Shown in pieces: positions 33,643 to 41,938 of a DNA stretch of 64,000 nt. The translations under genes and the position numbers were made by a program. The notes under the pieces were generated by a model, which saw nothing but the letters and a program-made list of their open reading frames with translations, searched no databases and was not told the origin of the DNA. Source of the stretch: Mucilaginibacter_A sp050954285 (GTDB lineage Bacteria; Bacteroidota; Bacteroidia; Sphingobacteriales; Sphingobacteriaceae); contig JBPBPL010000019.1 of NCBI GenBank assembly GCA_050954285.1, forward strand, positions 28,044 to 92,043. The letters are read 5' to 3'. Numbering within the stretch: the stretch's first letter is position 1; each line of letters begins with the position of its first letter.

Positions 33643-35981
33643 AAAAAATTTACTTTGCTATTTCGTGTTTTTTCCTGATCGGATCTGCTGCACGCGCGCA
33701 GTACGATAACAATCCGGGTTCTAATCATGGCAACAAGTTTGAACAATTGGGCACAATGATTTCCGACCCGAATATGTACCGTTCCGCTTCAGGAGCCCCA
33801 GGTCCGAAATATTGGCAGCAGCGTGCCGATTATGAAATCAATGCGACTCTGAACGACGATAAACAGCGTTTGGACGGCACAGAAACAATTACTTATTACA
33901 ACAATTCTCCTGATCCACTGACGTATTTGTGGCTGCAACTGGATGAAAACCAGCACCGTAAAGATTCGGAGGGAAGCACCACTGGCGAAAGCCGAATGCA
34001 GGACAAAATGAGTTTGCGCCAGTTGCAATCCATCATGGGCAATAATCTGGATCTGGGCGATCATGTTTTAAGTGTGAAAGATGCCAGCGGAAATGCCGTT
34101 CCATTTACCATCAATGAAACCATGATGCGTTTGGAAATGCCCAAAACATTGATGCCAGGCGAGAAATTCAAGTTTAAAGTAGCCTGGTATTATAATATTT
34201 CTGATCGATTAACTATCGGAGGGAGAGGTGGTTATGAATACTTCCCGGAGGATAAAAACTATTTATATACCATGACGCAGTGGTATCCGCGGATGGCTGT
34301 TTACAGTGATTTTCAGGGCTGGCAAAACAAGCAGTTTATTGGTAGCGGCGAGTTTGCGTTGGCTTTCGGAAATTTTAAAGTGAATATTAATGTTCCGGCA
34401 GATCATGTGGTAGGAGCGACTGGTTTATGCCAGAATTATAATCAAACCTTATCCCCGGCACAATTAAAACGTTGGAACCAGGCGCAAAATACCAAAGAAC
34501 CGATCGAAATTGTTACCCTAAACGAAGTACAGCAAGCAATGAAAGGCCACGCACAGGCGCGCAAAACCTGGGTGTATGCTGCCGAAAATGTGCGTGATTT
34601 TGCCTGGGTTTCTTCACGCCGCATCGTTTGGGATGGCATGTCAACTCAAATTGAAGGTGGCAAAAAAGTAATGGCAATGTCGTATTACGGACCGGAAGCT
34701 TATCCTTTGTATCGTCGTTATTCTACCAAAGTGGTGGCACATACGCTTAAAGTGTATTCGCAGCATACTTTTCCATATCCGTATCCAAGTGCTATTTCTG
34801 TAGAAGCATCTAATGGAATGGAATATCCAATGATTTGTTTTAACAATGGACGGGCACAAAAAGACGGAACGTATAGCGAAGCCGTTAAAAACGGGATGAT
34901 CGGCGTAATTACACACGAAGTTGGGCATAATTTTTTCCCGATGATCGTCAATTCCGACGAGCGCCAATGGACCTGGATGGACGAAGGTTTAAATACTTTT
35001 TGTCAGTTTTTGGCCGAGCAAGACTGGGACAACAATTTTCCGTCGCAGCGTGGCCCGGCTTATAAAATTGTGGATTACATGAAACTGCCCAAAAACGAAT
35101 TGGAGCCGATCATGACAAATTCTGAAAACATCGCCCGTTTTGGGCCGAATGCTTATGCCAAACCAGCTACTGCACTAAACATCCTGCGCGAAACGGTAAT
35201 GGGCCGTCAGCTTTTTGATTATGCTTTTAAAACTTACGCACAACGCTGGGCTTTTAAACATCCAACGCCTGCAGATTTTTTCAGGACGATGGAAGATGCC
35301 TCTGCTGTTGATCTGGACTGGTTTTGGCGTGGCTGGTTTTATGGCACTGATCCGGTAGATATTTCGCTGGACAGCGTAAAACTTTATATGCTCAATACCA
35401 AAAATCCGGAAATCAACACGCAATATGACCGTGCGCAATTTGACCGCAACCTGCAAAGTATCAGCATGCAACGCAACCGGGAAGCCGGAACTCATTTTGC
35501 GGTAGAAGCAGATTCTTCTTTAAAAGATTTTTATAGCAAGTTTGATCGTTTTGCCGCTACGCCTTTAACAAAAGAGAGCTATCAGGCGATGTACAATGCT
35601 TTATCTCCGGAGGAAAAAAACTTTTATGAAAGCAAAAACTATTTTTACCAGCTTACCATGAGTAATAAAGGCGGTTTGGTGATGCCGGTAATTATTGAGT
35701 GGACTTATGTAGATGGAAGCAAAGAAACGGAACGGATTTCTGCCTATATCTGGCGGAAAAATGAGCAAAAAATTACGAAGGTTTTTGCCAAGACAAAAGA
35801 AGTAAAATCGATCAAACTGGATCCTTACCGTGAAACAGCAGATATTGATGAAGATAATAACAGCTGGCCGAGAACCTTGACGCCAACACGTTTTGAACTA
35901 TTTAAGCAGCAAAGCCTTCCACGTGGTGCAACATCCGGTGCCAACCCGATGCAGCAGCAATCAACTAAAAAACAGCCGTAA
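33639..35981 (+). CDS. M1 family metallopeptidase
   Basis: A 780-aa secreted zinc peptidase. The signal peptide is MKKIYFAISCFFLIGSAARA, followed by the common N-terminal domain (KYWQQRADYEINATL ... ITYYNNSPDPLTYLWLQLDEN). The zinc site is HEVGH at 426-430 with the downstream glutamate at 449 (WTWMDEG). The exopeptidase GxMEN motif reads SNGMEYP, with N replaced by Y as in the paralogue at 50673. Start chosen at 33639 (ATGAAA, overlapping the HupE stop); the longer frame to 33558 would lie within the upstream gene. The stop codon falls within a motif copy (CCGTAAAAG). Confidence 0.92.
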   Translation: MKKIYFAISCFFLIGSAARAQYDNNPGSNHGNKFEQLGTMISDPNMYRSASGAPGPKYWQQRADYEINATLNDDKQRLDGTETITYYNNSPDPLTYLWLQLDENQHRKDSEGSTTGESRMQDKMSLRQLQSIMGNNLDLGDHVLSVKDASGNAVPFTINETMMRLEMPKTLMPGEKFKFKVAWYYNISDRLTIGGRGGYEYFPEDKNYLYTMTQWYPRMAVYSDFQGWQNKQFIGSGEFALAFGNFKVNINVPADHVVGATGLCQNYNQTLSPAQLKRWNQAQNTKEPIEIVTLNEVQQAMKGHAQARKTWVYAAENVRDFAWVSSRRIVWDGMSTQIEGGKKVMAMSYYGPEAYPLYRRYSTKVVAHTLKVYSQHTFPYPYPSAISVEASNGMEYPMICFNNGRAQKDGTYSEAVKNGMIGVITHEVGHNFFPMIVNSDERQWTWMDEGLNTFCQFLAEQDWDNNFPSQRGPAYKIVDYMKLPKNELEPIMTNSENIARFGPNAYAKPATALNILRETVMGRQLFDYAFKTYAQRWAFKHPTPADFFRTMEDASAVDLDWFWRGWFYGTDPVDISLDSVKLYMLNTKNPEINTQYDRAQFDRNLQSISMQRNREAGTHFAVEADSSLKDFYSKFDRFAATPLTKESYQAMYNALSPEEKNFYESKNYFYQLTMSNKGGLVMPVIIEWTYVDGSKETERISAYIWRKNEQKITKVFAKTKEVKSIKLDPYRETADIDEDNNSWPRTLTPTRFELFKQQSLPRGATSGANPMQQQSTKKQP

Positions 35982-35992
35982 AAGAAGCATTG
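35977..35992 (+). repeat. motif copy over the M1 peptidase stop codon
   Basis: CCGTAAAAGAAGCATT: the TAA inside the core is the stop codon of the peptidase gene. Confidence 0.75.
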
Positions 35993-36015
35993 GCTTTGTA
36001 AATAACTTTTTTTTA

Positions 36016-36062
36016 AAACACAGAAAAGCCGAAACAATGTATGTTTCGGCTTTTCTGTGTTT
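36016..36062. terminator. bidirectional terminator, 21-bp perfect stem
   Basis: AAACACAGAAAAGCCGAAAC-A and its exact inverse ending GGCTTTTCTGTGTTT pair around an ATGTA loop. Flanking T/A runs are present on both sides, so it can stop the M1 peptidase transcript and the convergent lipoprotein transcript. Confidence 0.88.
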
Positions 36063-36094
36063 CAGTTATTTTAAATCAGCTAATTTTGAACTGA

Positions 36095-36265
36095 TTATTT
36101 TTTCAACGTATCATTAGGAGGAACACCATTTTGGATATTATTTGTACTGTCGCCAGCTTTAACCGTGTCCTGCCGTTCCATACCATAGTTTTTATGTTTT
36201 TCATTACATGCTGTGGTGATGCAGAGAAGGATTAAGGCCGAAAATAGGAGAAATTTGTTTTTCAT
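36095..36265 (-). CDS. small lipoprotein
   Basis: A 56-aa minus-strand gene too short for the usual ORF cut-off. It begins MKNKFLLFSALILLCITTAC, a lipoprotein signal peptide with cysteine 20 as the likely lipid-anchored residue, then a short polar tail (NEKHKNYGMERQDTVKAG, ending NDTLKK). No family recognised. Its ATG is directly after a perfect motif copy (ATC then ATG), which makes the start plausible. Lies 95 bases downstream of the start of the large surface-protein gene's stop, on the same strand as it. Confidence 0.65.
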   Translation of the reverse strand: MKNKFLLFSALILLCITTACNEKHKNYGMERQDTVKAGDSTNNIQNGVPPNDTLKK

Positions 36266-36292
36266 GATGCTTCTTTTACCAGTAAAAATTTA
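36266..36292 (-). repeat. GATAAAAGAAGCATC motif copy at lipoprotein start
   Basis: On the minus strand: AAATTTTTACT, then GGTAAAAGAAGCATC, then ATG of the lipoprotein. Full consensus, no mismatch in the core apart from A/G in position 2. Confidence 0.85.
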
Positions 36293-36360
36293 ATAAATAT
36301 TGTTTTTCTTTTAACAAGTCAAAAACAAAAAGTTTAGGTTAATTTCAAAGTTATCTACAA

Positions 36361-39300
36361 TTAACGAATTATGGTAACATATCCGCCATAATTTTTGGTG
36401 CCATCTTTCAGGTTCAAAACATAATAATAAGTGCCAACCGGTACTTCTTCCCCTTTGTAACGCCCATCCCAGGCAATACCATATCCGGTAGAATGGAACA
36501 TCAGCATACCATAACGATTATAAATATCCATGATACAATCCGGGTATCTATCTAAATTCTGGATATTCCATACATCGTTTATACCATCATTATTGGGGGT
36601 GAAGGTATTGGGGATGATCGGAATTTTTAAAATCCTGATCGAAACGGTATCCATAGCAGAGCAGCTATCGGCAGAAGTAACCGTAAGCCGGTAAATAATA
36701 TCATCTGATGGCGTGGCAACAGGCTGGGCAATATTAGGATTACTCAATCCGGTAGCGGGCGTCCATTTATAAGTTATATTATTACCTGTTGCTTTTGGTG
36801 ATAAAGTAATCGATTCGCCAATGTGTATACTTTTATTAACACCGGCATCAACGGTAGGTGTAGCGTTTACAATAATGTTTTGCGTTACAGAATCAGCACA
36901 ACCACTTGTGGAAGTAAACACATATTTAATTGCATGCACGCCAACGCCTGCAGCAGCAGGCGAAAACAAGCCAGTTGCAGTTACGCCGGCTCCGGAATAA
37001 ACACCTTTACCATTTGAACCGCTTACATCTGCTGCCTGGGTAAACTGAATAGGAGAAACTTCCTGACAAATGCTTCCCAAAGCTGTGAAAACTACTTTTG
37101 GCGTAGCATTAACGGTAATGATTTTTTCAACCACATCCACGCAGGTAATTCCGGAATATGCCAACAATCGGATGGTGTAAGTTTTGGAAGCTGGCGTATT
37201 AAAAGCATCATATTGATGGCTGTACTGCTGGCCTGCAACTGGGTTTTCATCGGTTAAAACCACTGTAGGCTGATTTAGATAATCAAAATACCACTCTAAT
37301 TTGGTAATCTTCCCAACATCCACCGAAGATTCATTTTGAAAAATAACTGGCGAACTGCTGCAAAGATTACCGGTACTTAAAATATTAAAAGCAGCTTTTG
37401 GCAAAGAACCATTTACCTGGAACGGTATGGTTACGGTTGCCGAACTGCCGTCATCCGCAGTAACCGTTTCTGTAATCTGGTAAACCTGTGCTTTTAAGAA
37501 TTGATGTGTTGGATTTTTTAAAGTTGAAGTATTAGGGTTGGATGCGGTAGCATCTGCATCGCCAAAATTCCACAAATAAGTCAGGTTTGTTCCTGTTACT
37601 ACGCTATCTGCTGTAAGATCAGTAAACTGGGAAGTTAAATCTGCAGAACAAACTTCCGGTAGTTTGAAATCGGGTTTGATGCCGGGCTTTGCTATTACGG
37701 ATTGCGTAATCACAGATGGGCAACCCTGATCTGAAATAACGGTAAGCGTAACTTGGTAAGTTCCAGCAGCAGCATAATCATGTTCAAAAATTTTGGCATC
37801 GGTACGGGTTTCGGTTTTACCATCACCAAAATTCCAAATCCATTGCACAATCTTACCGCTTGCAATGGTAGAAGCATCTTTTAGCAGCACTGCAAAATCC
37901 TTAAAAACAGAATTTGTATAGGTAAAAACAGCATTAGGTACATTGTTAATTTTGATGGTTTGCTGCTTGGTGGTTTGGCAGCCACTTTCTGATATAGCCG
38001 TTAAACTTACCGTATCTGTGCCTGGTATAGTATAAGTATGAGTCGGATTTTGCAAGGTAGAAGTAGTACCGTCGCCAAATTTCCAGATCCAGCTTTTTAC
38101 TGTTTTACTGCTATCAGAGCTTTTGTCAATAAACTTAACCGAATCACCAGCGCAAACACTTGCCGGCATGGTAAAAGCTGTAACCGGGGCACTATAAACA
38201 GTAAAGGGAAAATTAAAATTTTGGTCACCAATGGTACAGCCTCCGGTAGATGGTGGCAAATCAGCTACGATGTTGACGGCATAAACACCTGCTTTGAAAA
38301 ACGGAACTGGTTTTGGAATTTTATAAACGTAATACGGCTGACCATTAATGGTGGTATCACGGGCAACGGGGTTGATTGAAATGATAGGCGCGATATTGGA
38401 AGGAGTAATGGTCCACACAATTTTTTTGGTAGGCACATTAAGTGTAAGTTGCAAGAAGTCATTATCATACACACAGGCAGATACGATTGGAAGGTTGGTT
38501 ACCGGATCAACCGCAGTAGCGGTAAGTGTAGTAGCTAAGTTGGTTCCTGCAGAGTAAGAGTAAGATTCTACCGCGCCAAAACCATATGCAATGGCGTTAA
38601 AGCCATCATCCGCAGTTAAATTAAAATTATTGGTGCGGTAACTGTTTAAGTTAAGTTGCAAATACGAGTAACCGGTCAGCTGCGATAGTGGGGCAAAAGA
38701 AGCAATAGGTGCAACGCCATTGATACGGAAACTGGCTGCAGCGGCGGTTTTAATGAGTACGTTAATGTATTGTTCGCTGATGTTTTCCCGAGTAGAAGAA
38801 TAAACTGTGATGTTTTTAATGCTGTATTCTATCGGGTTAAGGATTACCATATCAGGGTCGCCTAAAGTTTTGGCATTGGCAACTTTATCGGAACAACCTT
38901 CCGTTAAAGCATATTGGGCCACGCTGATGGGTTTGTCCGCAGAAATACTGGCAGGCTGGCTCAATGGGCTTGGGGTAGTATAAAAGCCACCAGTATTTAG
39001 CGTAGCCACTGTAACACCATTAATTTGAACATTGGTATTATCACTTTGCGCCACAACCCGCACATATTGCCCCAAAGTTCTCTCTGTAGCAAAAATACTT
39101 CCCGGAGCAGCCATGCTGAAAGGAATAAAACCGTAAGTTTTCCCCCAGCTTTCTATCGGATAATCTTGTTGGTACAAAGGATCGATTGAATGCGGTGTAC
39201 ACGTTGGGTCGTTAATTGCATCACCGCTACTGCCAGAAAACATGGCAAAACGCTTACAACCCGAAGTAGTAGGATCAACGCTAACGGAAACGCCGGAAAG

Positions 39301-39915
39301 ATCGTTATACGATAAGTATTCATAAACATCGCCAATGTTAGGCAGTGTAATGCCGCCTGCAACCAAGTCGGTTGTCCCTCTACGGAGAAAAACTTTTGTA
39401 TTGGCTTCGCTGGCAATTACAGTGATATAATTTTGTCCGCCGGAAATAGCACTTTGGGTATAGTTCATGCTATAATACTGCTGGCCCAAAGCTTTGATCG
39501 GCAAGATCAAGGAGGCCGCGGAACGTGCACCAGCAAAAATATGTGCATAAACTACTACATTGGGCTGGCCAGCATCAACCACAATATGGATGGCACGATT
39601 TGCCAGTACACGGCCACTTTCGATATCATTAATATAGGCACTTGCCCGTGGAACCTGAATTTCTGAAACCGTATTGGCTATTACAGTAAATTTTTGCGAA
39701 TAACCATTTACAGATACTGTTCCGGAAGATGCCTGCTTACCAGTGATAAAAATGCTGATGTTGGCCAGTTGGGTAGGCATGTTGGGTACATGAGTTGGAA
39801 AAACAGAGAAAAATTCCTGCCCTTCGTTGGATACACTTTGTGCCCGAACCAGATTTTTGGTTGCTAAACAAAGCATCACTATGGCAAAAATAATTTTAAG
39901 TAGTTTTTTAATCAT
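36361..39915 (-). CDS. large secreted surface protein with IgGFc-binding-like, PKD and type IX CTD
   Basis: A 1184-aa exported protein. After a signal peptide (LLKIIFAIVMLCLATKNLVRA) comes a region resembling the IgGFc-binding N-terminal domain of Bacteroidota adhesins (QEFFSVFPTHVPNMP), then several PKD-type repeats (WIWKFGDGTTSTLQNPTHTY; WIWNFGDGKTETRTD; YLWNFGDADATAS). It ends in a gliding-motility C-terminal domain (TFTPNNDGINDVWNI, then DIYNRYGMLMF and VPVGTYYYVLNLKDG), the secretion signal for the type IX system. Probably anchored or released at the cell surface; ligand unknown. Confidence 0.9.
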   Translation of the reverse strand: MIKKLLKIIFAIVMLCLATKNLVRAQSVSNEGQEFFSVFPTHVPNMPTQLANISIFITGKQASSGTVSVNGYSQKFTVIANTVSEIQVPRASAYINDIESGRVLANRAIHIVVDAGQPNVVVYAHIFAGARSAASLILPIKALGQQYYSMNYTQSAISGGQNYITVIASEANTKVFLRRGTTDLVAGGITLPNIGDVYEYLSYNDLSGVSVSVDPTTSGCKRFAMFSGSSGDAINDPTCTPHSIDPLYQQDYPIESWGKTYGFIPFSMAAPGSIFATERTLGQYVRVVAQSDNTNVQINGVTVATLNTGGFYTTPSPLSQPASISADKPISVAQYALTEGCSDKVANAKTLGDPDMVILNPIEYSIKNITVYSSTRENISEQYINVLIKTAAAASFRINGVAPIASFAPLSQLTGYSYLQLNLNSYRTNNFNLTADDGFNAIAYGFGAVESYSYSAGTNLATTLTATAVDPVTNLPIVSACVYDNDFLQLTLNVPTKKIVWTITPSNIAPIISINPVARDTTINGQPYYVYKIPKPVPFFKAGVYAVNIVADLPPSTGGCTIGDQNFNFPFTVYSAPVTAFTMPASVCAGDSVKFIDKSSDSSKTVKSWIWKFGDGTTSTLQNPTHTYTIPGTDTVSLTAISESGCQTTKQQTIKINNVPNAVFTYTNSVFKDFAVLLKDASTIASGKIVQWIWNFGDGKTETRTDAKIFEHDYAAAGTYQVTLTVISDQGCPSVITQSVIAKPGIKPDFKLPEVCSADLTSQFTDLTADSVVTGTNLTYLWNFGDADATASNPNTSTLKNPTHQFLKAQVYQITETVTADDGSSATVTIPFQVNGSLPKAAFNILSTGNLCSSSPVIFQNESSVDVGKITKLEWYFDYLNQPTVVLTDENPVAGQQYSHQYDAFNTPASKTYTIRLLAYSGITCVDVVEKIITVNATPKVVFTALGSICQEVSPIQFTQAADVSGSNGKGVYSGAGVTATGLFSPAAAGVGVHAIKYVFTSTSGCADSVTQNIIVNATPTVDAGVNKSIHIGESITLSPKATGNNITYKWTPATGLSNPNIAQPVATPSDDIIYRLTVTSADSCSAMDTVSIRILKIPIIPNTFTPNNDGINDVWNIQNLDRYPDCIMDIYNRYGMLMFHSTGYGIAWDGRYKGEEVPVGTYYYVLNLKDGTKNYGGYVTIIR

Positions 39916-40378
39916 TTGATCCTGACTGTATAAAGCTATAATTTACCATTACAATATTATCCATTAAAGCTTAATTACGAAATTTTTGAGGTGCACGACT
40001 TCTGTTTATTTAACGCAACATTTTTAATACATATTATTAGTAGTTAAATAGTTATTTATCTTTTTTGTCAGAAGCTGTTTGTTTACGAATATATTTTTTA
40101 GTGGAATATAAAACCCGATTATAACCACCCGCATCAGCGCACTTAACAGAACCGGGAAAAAATTGATTGTCTAAAAATACACCATTTTTGCAACATCAGC
40201 GGTTATAATGCCGCTTATCAGTATTTCATCGCAACCACACAGCATCAAGGCAAAAAAGTGGTTTTGAATGTAAACTCGGGAGAGAAATGAACTGCAGTGG
40301 CGACAACTGATTTTGGCTGATACTGTTTTTATCGCCTGTTTATTAAGGTTGATAAATCTCTTTTAGAAGATACTTCTT
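39916..40378. other. 463-bp gap without a recognisable intact gene
   Basis: The left part is A/T-rich and includes the promoter side of the surface-protein gene. At 40149-40290 a plus-strand frame without stops reads, near its end, NAAYQYFIATTQHQGKKV and closes with NSGEK and TGA. It has no start codon and may be the tail of a lost gene. At 40318-40340 lies an AACAG-form motif copy and at 40369-40383 a GAAG-form copy, both on the minus strand. I see nothing else. Confidence 0.5.
40149..40290 (+). pseudogene. possible gene remnant upstream of DACNV gene
   Basis: Open frame after an in-frame TAA at 40145 region, ending with TGA at 40288-40290. The translation includes SGYNAAYQYFIATTQHQGKK, which looks more like protein than random A/T-rich DNA, but there is no start codon or known family. 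Its G+C-richer codons contrast with the surrounding A/T-rich gap. Confidence 0.25.
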
Positions 40379-40383
40379 TTACA
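40318..40383 (-). repeat. two motif copies in the same orientation near the DACNV stop
   Basis: GATACTGTTTTTATC (40318-40332) followed by GCCTGTTTATTAAGG, and GATACTTCTTTTACA (40369-40383). One is the AACAG form and the other the GAAG form, both read from the minus strand; the second covers the stop codon of the DACNV gene. Confidence 0.65.
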
Positions 40384-41557
40384 GCAACAAAATATCGATC
40401 TGATGAGCATGTACCATTTCTTCTCTTGGCGACCAGGCAAAAATGGTAAAACGGCCATCCTGCGAAGCTACCAAAGCTACAGCATCACGCTGATCAAACA
40501 CAAACTGCGCAGCCGAAAGATGCCTCGTGCCACCCAGTTTTGCAGGATGAATCACATTGGCCGCACTGCCAATAATTGGTTCGGTTATCACAATTTGATC
40601 TACCCGTGTACTTTTCCAGGAACGGCCGATTTTGGCACCAAAAGCCAGTAATTCATGCCGCTCGTTGATGATCGTTGCACCGTCAACTGCGGTTAAACCG
40701 CCCACGCTATCCACCGCTTGCCGCAATAAACTGTGCCAAAGCATCCGGTTTTCTTCCTGATCGTTTAGCTGCATTAGATCTGATAAGCCCGAAAAAGCCG
40801 ACAAAACCGGGTACGTAATGGGTTGAATAATGGAATCTTTCCATTCCTCCGTATCCGCAGGAACCACCAGTAAAGAACCGCCACGGCCATGAGCACGCAT
40901 GGAAGCAGCCAACTGCACCAAGATATTAACCGAATCTGCTTCGCTATAAGGAGAAGTGAAACCAAGCAGCGAACTGATAATTGGCGGCCTGTCTGCTGCA
41001 TTACGGCTCTGTTCATCCACCACTTTAATCTGGTCGCCTTTTAAAGTTGCTACGTTCACAAATTTCCCCATCCCGTCAATCCGGCGGTGCTTCACCACCA
41101 GCAAGCCCGGTTCTACTACTTCCAGCACAAAGCATAATCCCGGAATGTCGCGCGTTGTTCCCCACAAAAACAGTTCGCCGTCTTCCTGCCATACGCCCAA
41201 ATGGATGCCCGGCCGTTCTACCGCAGGGGCAAGCTTGGTTAAGGTGTTAGTTTGAAAAGGCAGATGATGCTTGAAAACCATAGGCGTACCAGCCATTTCC
41301 GGCGGCAAAAAAGCCAGGGAAATTTTGGGTGAATGACCTTCTTCCCGGCCTAAACTTGCCCAAAAACCTACATCAATTATCGCTTCAATTACGCTGGCAT
41401 CAGGCTCTGGAGCCAGTTGCAAAACGCCATTTTGGCGGGCAGCTTCAAAATGTTGTTTAAAATGATATGCTACTGCCGGTGAAGCCGTACGTGCCGCCTG
41501 GTACGTGGGTTGTGGGATATTTCTTCCTAACGTGGTTTTAGTTGTGATAGCGTTCAT
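40379..41557 (-). CDS. DACNV-type putative sensor with diadenylate-cyclase-like domain
   Basis: A 392-aa soluble protein. The C-terminal part has the two motifs of DisA-type diadenylate cyclases, DGA at 292-294 (VDGATII) and GTRH at 343-346 (GGTRHLSAAQF), where canonical enzymes have RHR. The N-terminal half (about 50-180) fits the DACNV sensor domain family seen in Bacteroidota. It may make c-di-AMP in response to a ligand, but the RHL change leaves activity uncertain. No transmembrane segment is present. Expressed alone or with the upstream helicase cluster; a 102-bp gap with a motif copy separates them. Confidence 0.7.
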   Translation of the reverse strand: MNAITTKTTLGRNIPQPTYQAARTASPAVAYHFKQHFEAARQNGVLQLAPEPDASVIEAIIDVGFWASLGREEGHSPKISLAFLPPEMAGTPMVFKHHLPFQTNTLTKLAPAVERPGIHLGVWQEDGELFLWGTTRDIPGLCFVLEVVEPGLLVVKHRRIDGMGKFVNVATLKGDQIKVVDEQSRNAADRPPIISSLLGFTSPYSEADSVNILVQLAASMRAHGRGGSLLVVPADTEEWKDSIIQPITYPVLSAFSGLSDLMQLNDQEENRMLWHSLLRQAVDSVGGLTAVDGATIINERHELLAFGAKIGRSWKSTRVDQIVITEPIIGSAANVIHPAKLGGTRHLSAAQFVFDQRDAVALVASQDGRFTIFAWSPREEMVHAHQIDILLL

Positions 41558-41647
41558 GAAGTGCAGGGTACGGCATTCAGGTTAAGTACCAAAACTAACT
41601 TAATTTGTGTTAGTCTGCAAATAAAGGTGTCAGCACAATGTTGTTTA

Positions 41648-41674
41648 ATGCTTCTTTTATCAGGTATTTTTAGG
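41648..41674 (-). repeat. GATAAAAGAAGCATC motif copy over the DUF1456 stop
   Basis: Minus strand: CCTAAAAATACCT then GATAAAAGAAGCATT. The TGA formed at the start of the core is the stop codon of the DUF1456 gene (ending NPKNT). Confidence 0.8.
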
Positions 41675-41914
41675 GTTGATAGATGAGCCACTTTCCGATT
41701 TAGGTCCGCGCTGGTGGATGATCAGCCCGTTTAAAAAATTACGCAAAATCTGGTCGCCGCAAGGTTTGAAATTCGGGTGGTCATCTTTGCGGAAAATGGC
41801 GCTGATTTCGGTTTTGGTAATCCTGAAATTAGCCAGATCCAGCACTTTAATAATATCATCATCGGTAAATTTCATGGCTACACGTAGCTTTTTCATGATG
41901 TCGTTGTTGCTCAT
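41660..41914 (-). CDS. DUF1456 (YehS-like) protein
   Basis: An 84-aa protein with the DUF1456 repeat pattern: MSNNDIMKKLRVAMKFTDDDIIKVLDLA, then ITKTEISAIFRKDDHPNFKPCGDQILRNFLNGLI. The family consists of small proteins of unknown function with this repeat once or twice; here it is one and a half repeats and shorter than usual (about 150 aa), so it may be a truncated form. Starts 22 bases after the helicase stop, with the gap filled by a motif copy. The last residues are encoded by another copy. Confidence 0.8.
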   Translation of the reverse strand: MSNNDIMKKLRVAMKFTDDDIIKVLDLANFRITKTEISAIFRKDDHPNFKPCGDQILRNFLNGLIIHQRGPKSESGSSINPKNT

Positions 41915-41938
41915 ACTGTTTTTATCGCCTAAAATTTA
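41913..41938 (-). repeat. motif copy (AACAG form) at the DUF1456 start
   Basis: Minus strand: AAATTTTAGGC then GATAAAAACAGTATG, where the final ATG is the gene start. Full tail. The copy fills the gap after the DbpA-like helicase. Confidence 0.8.
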
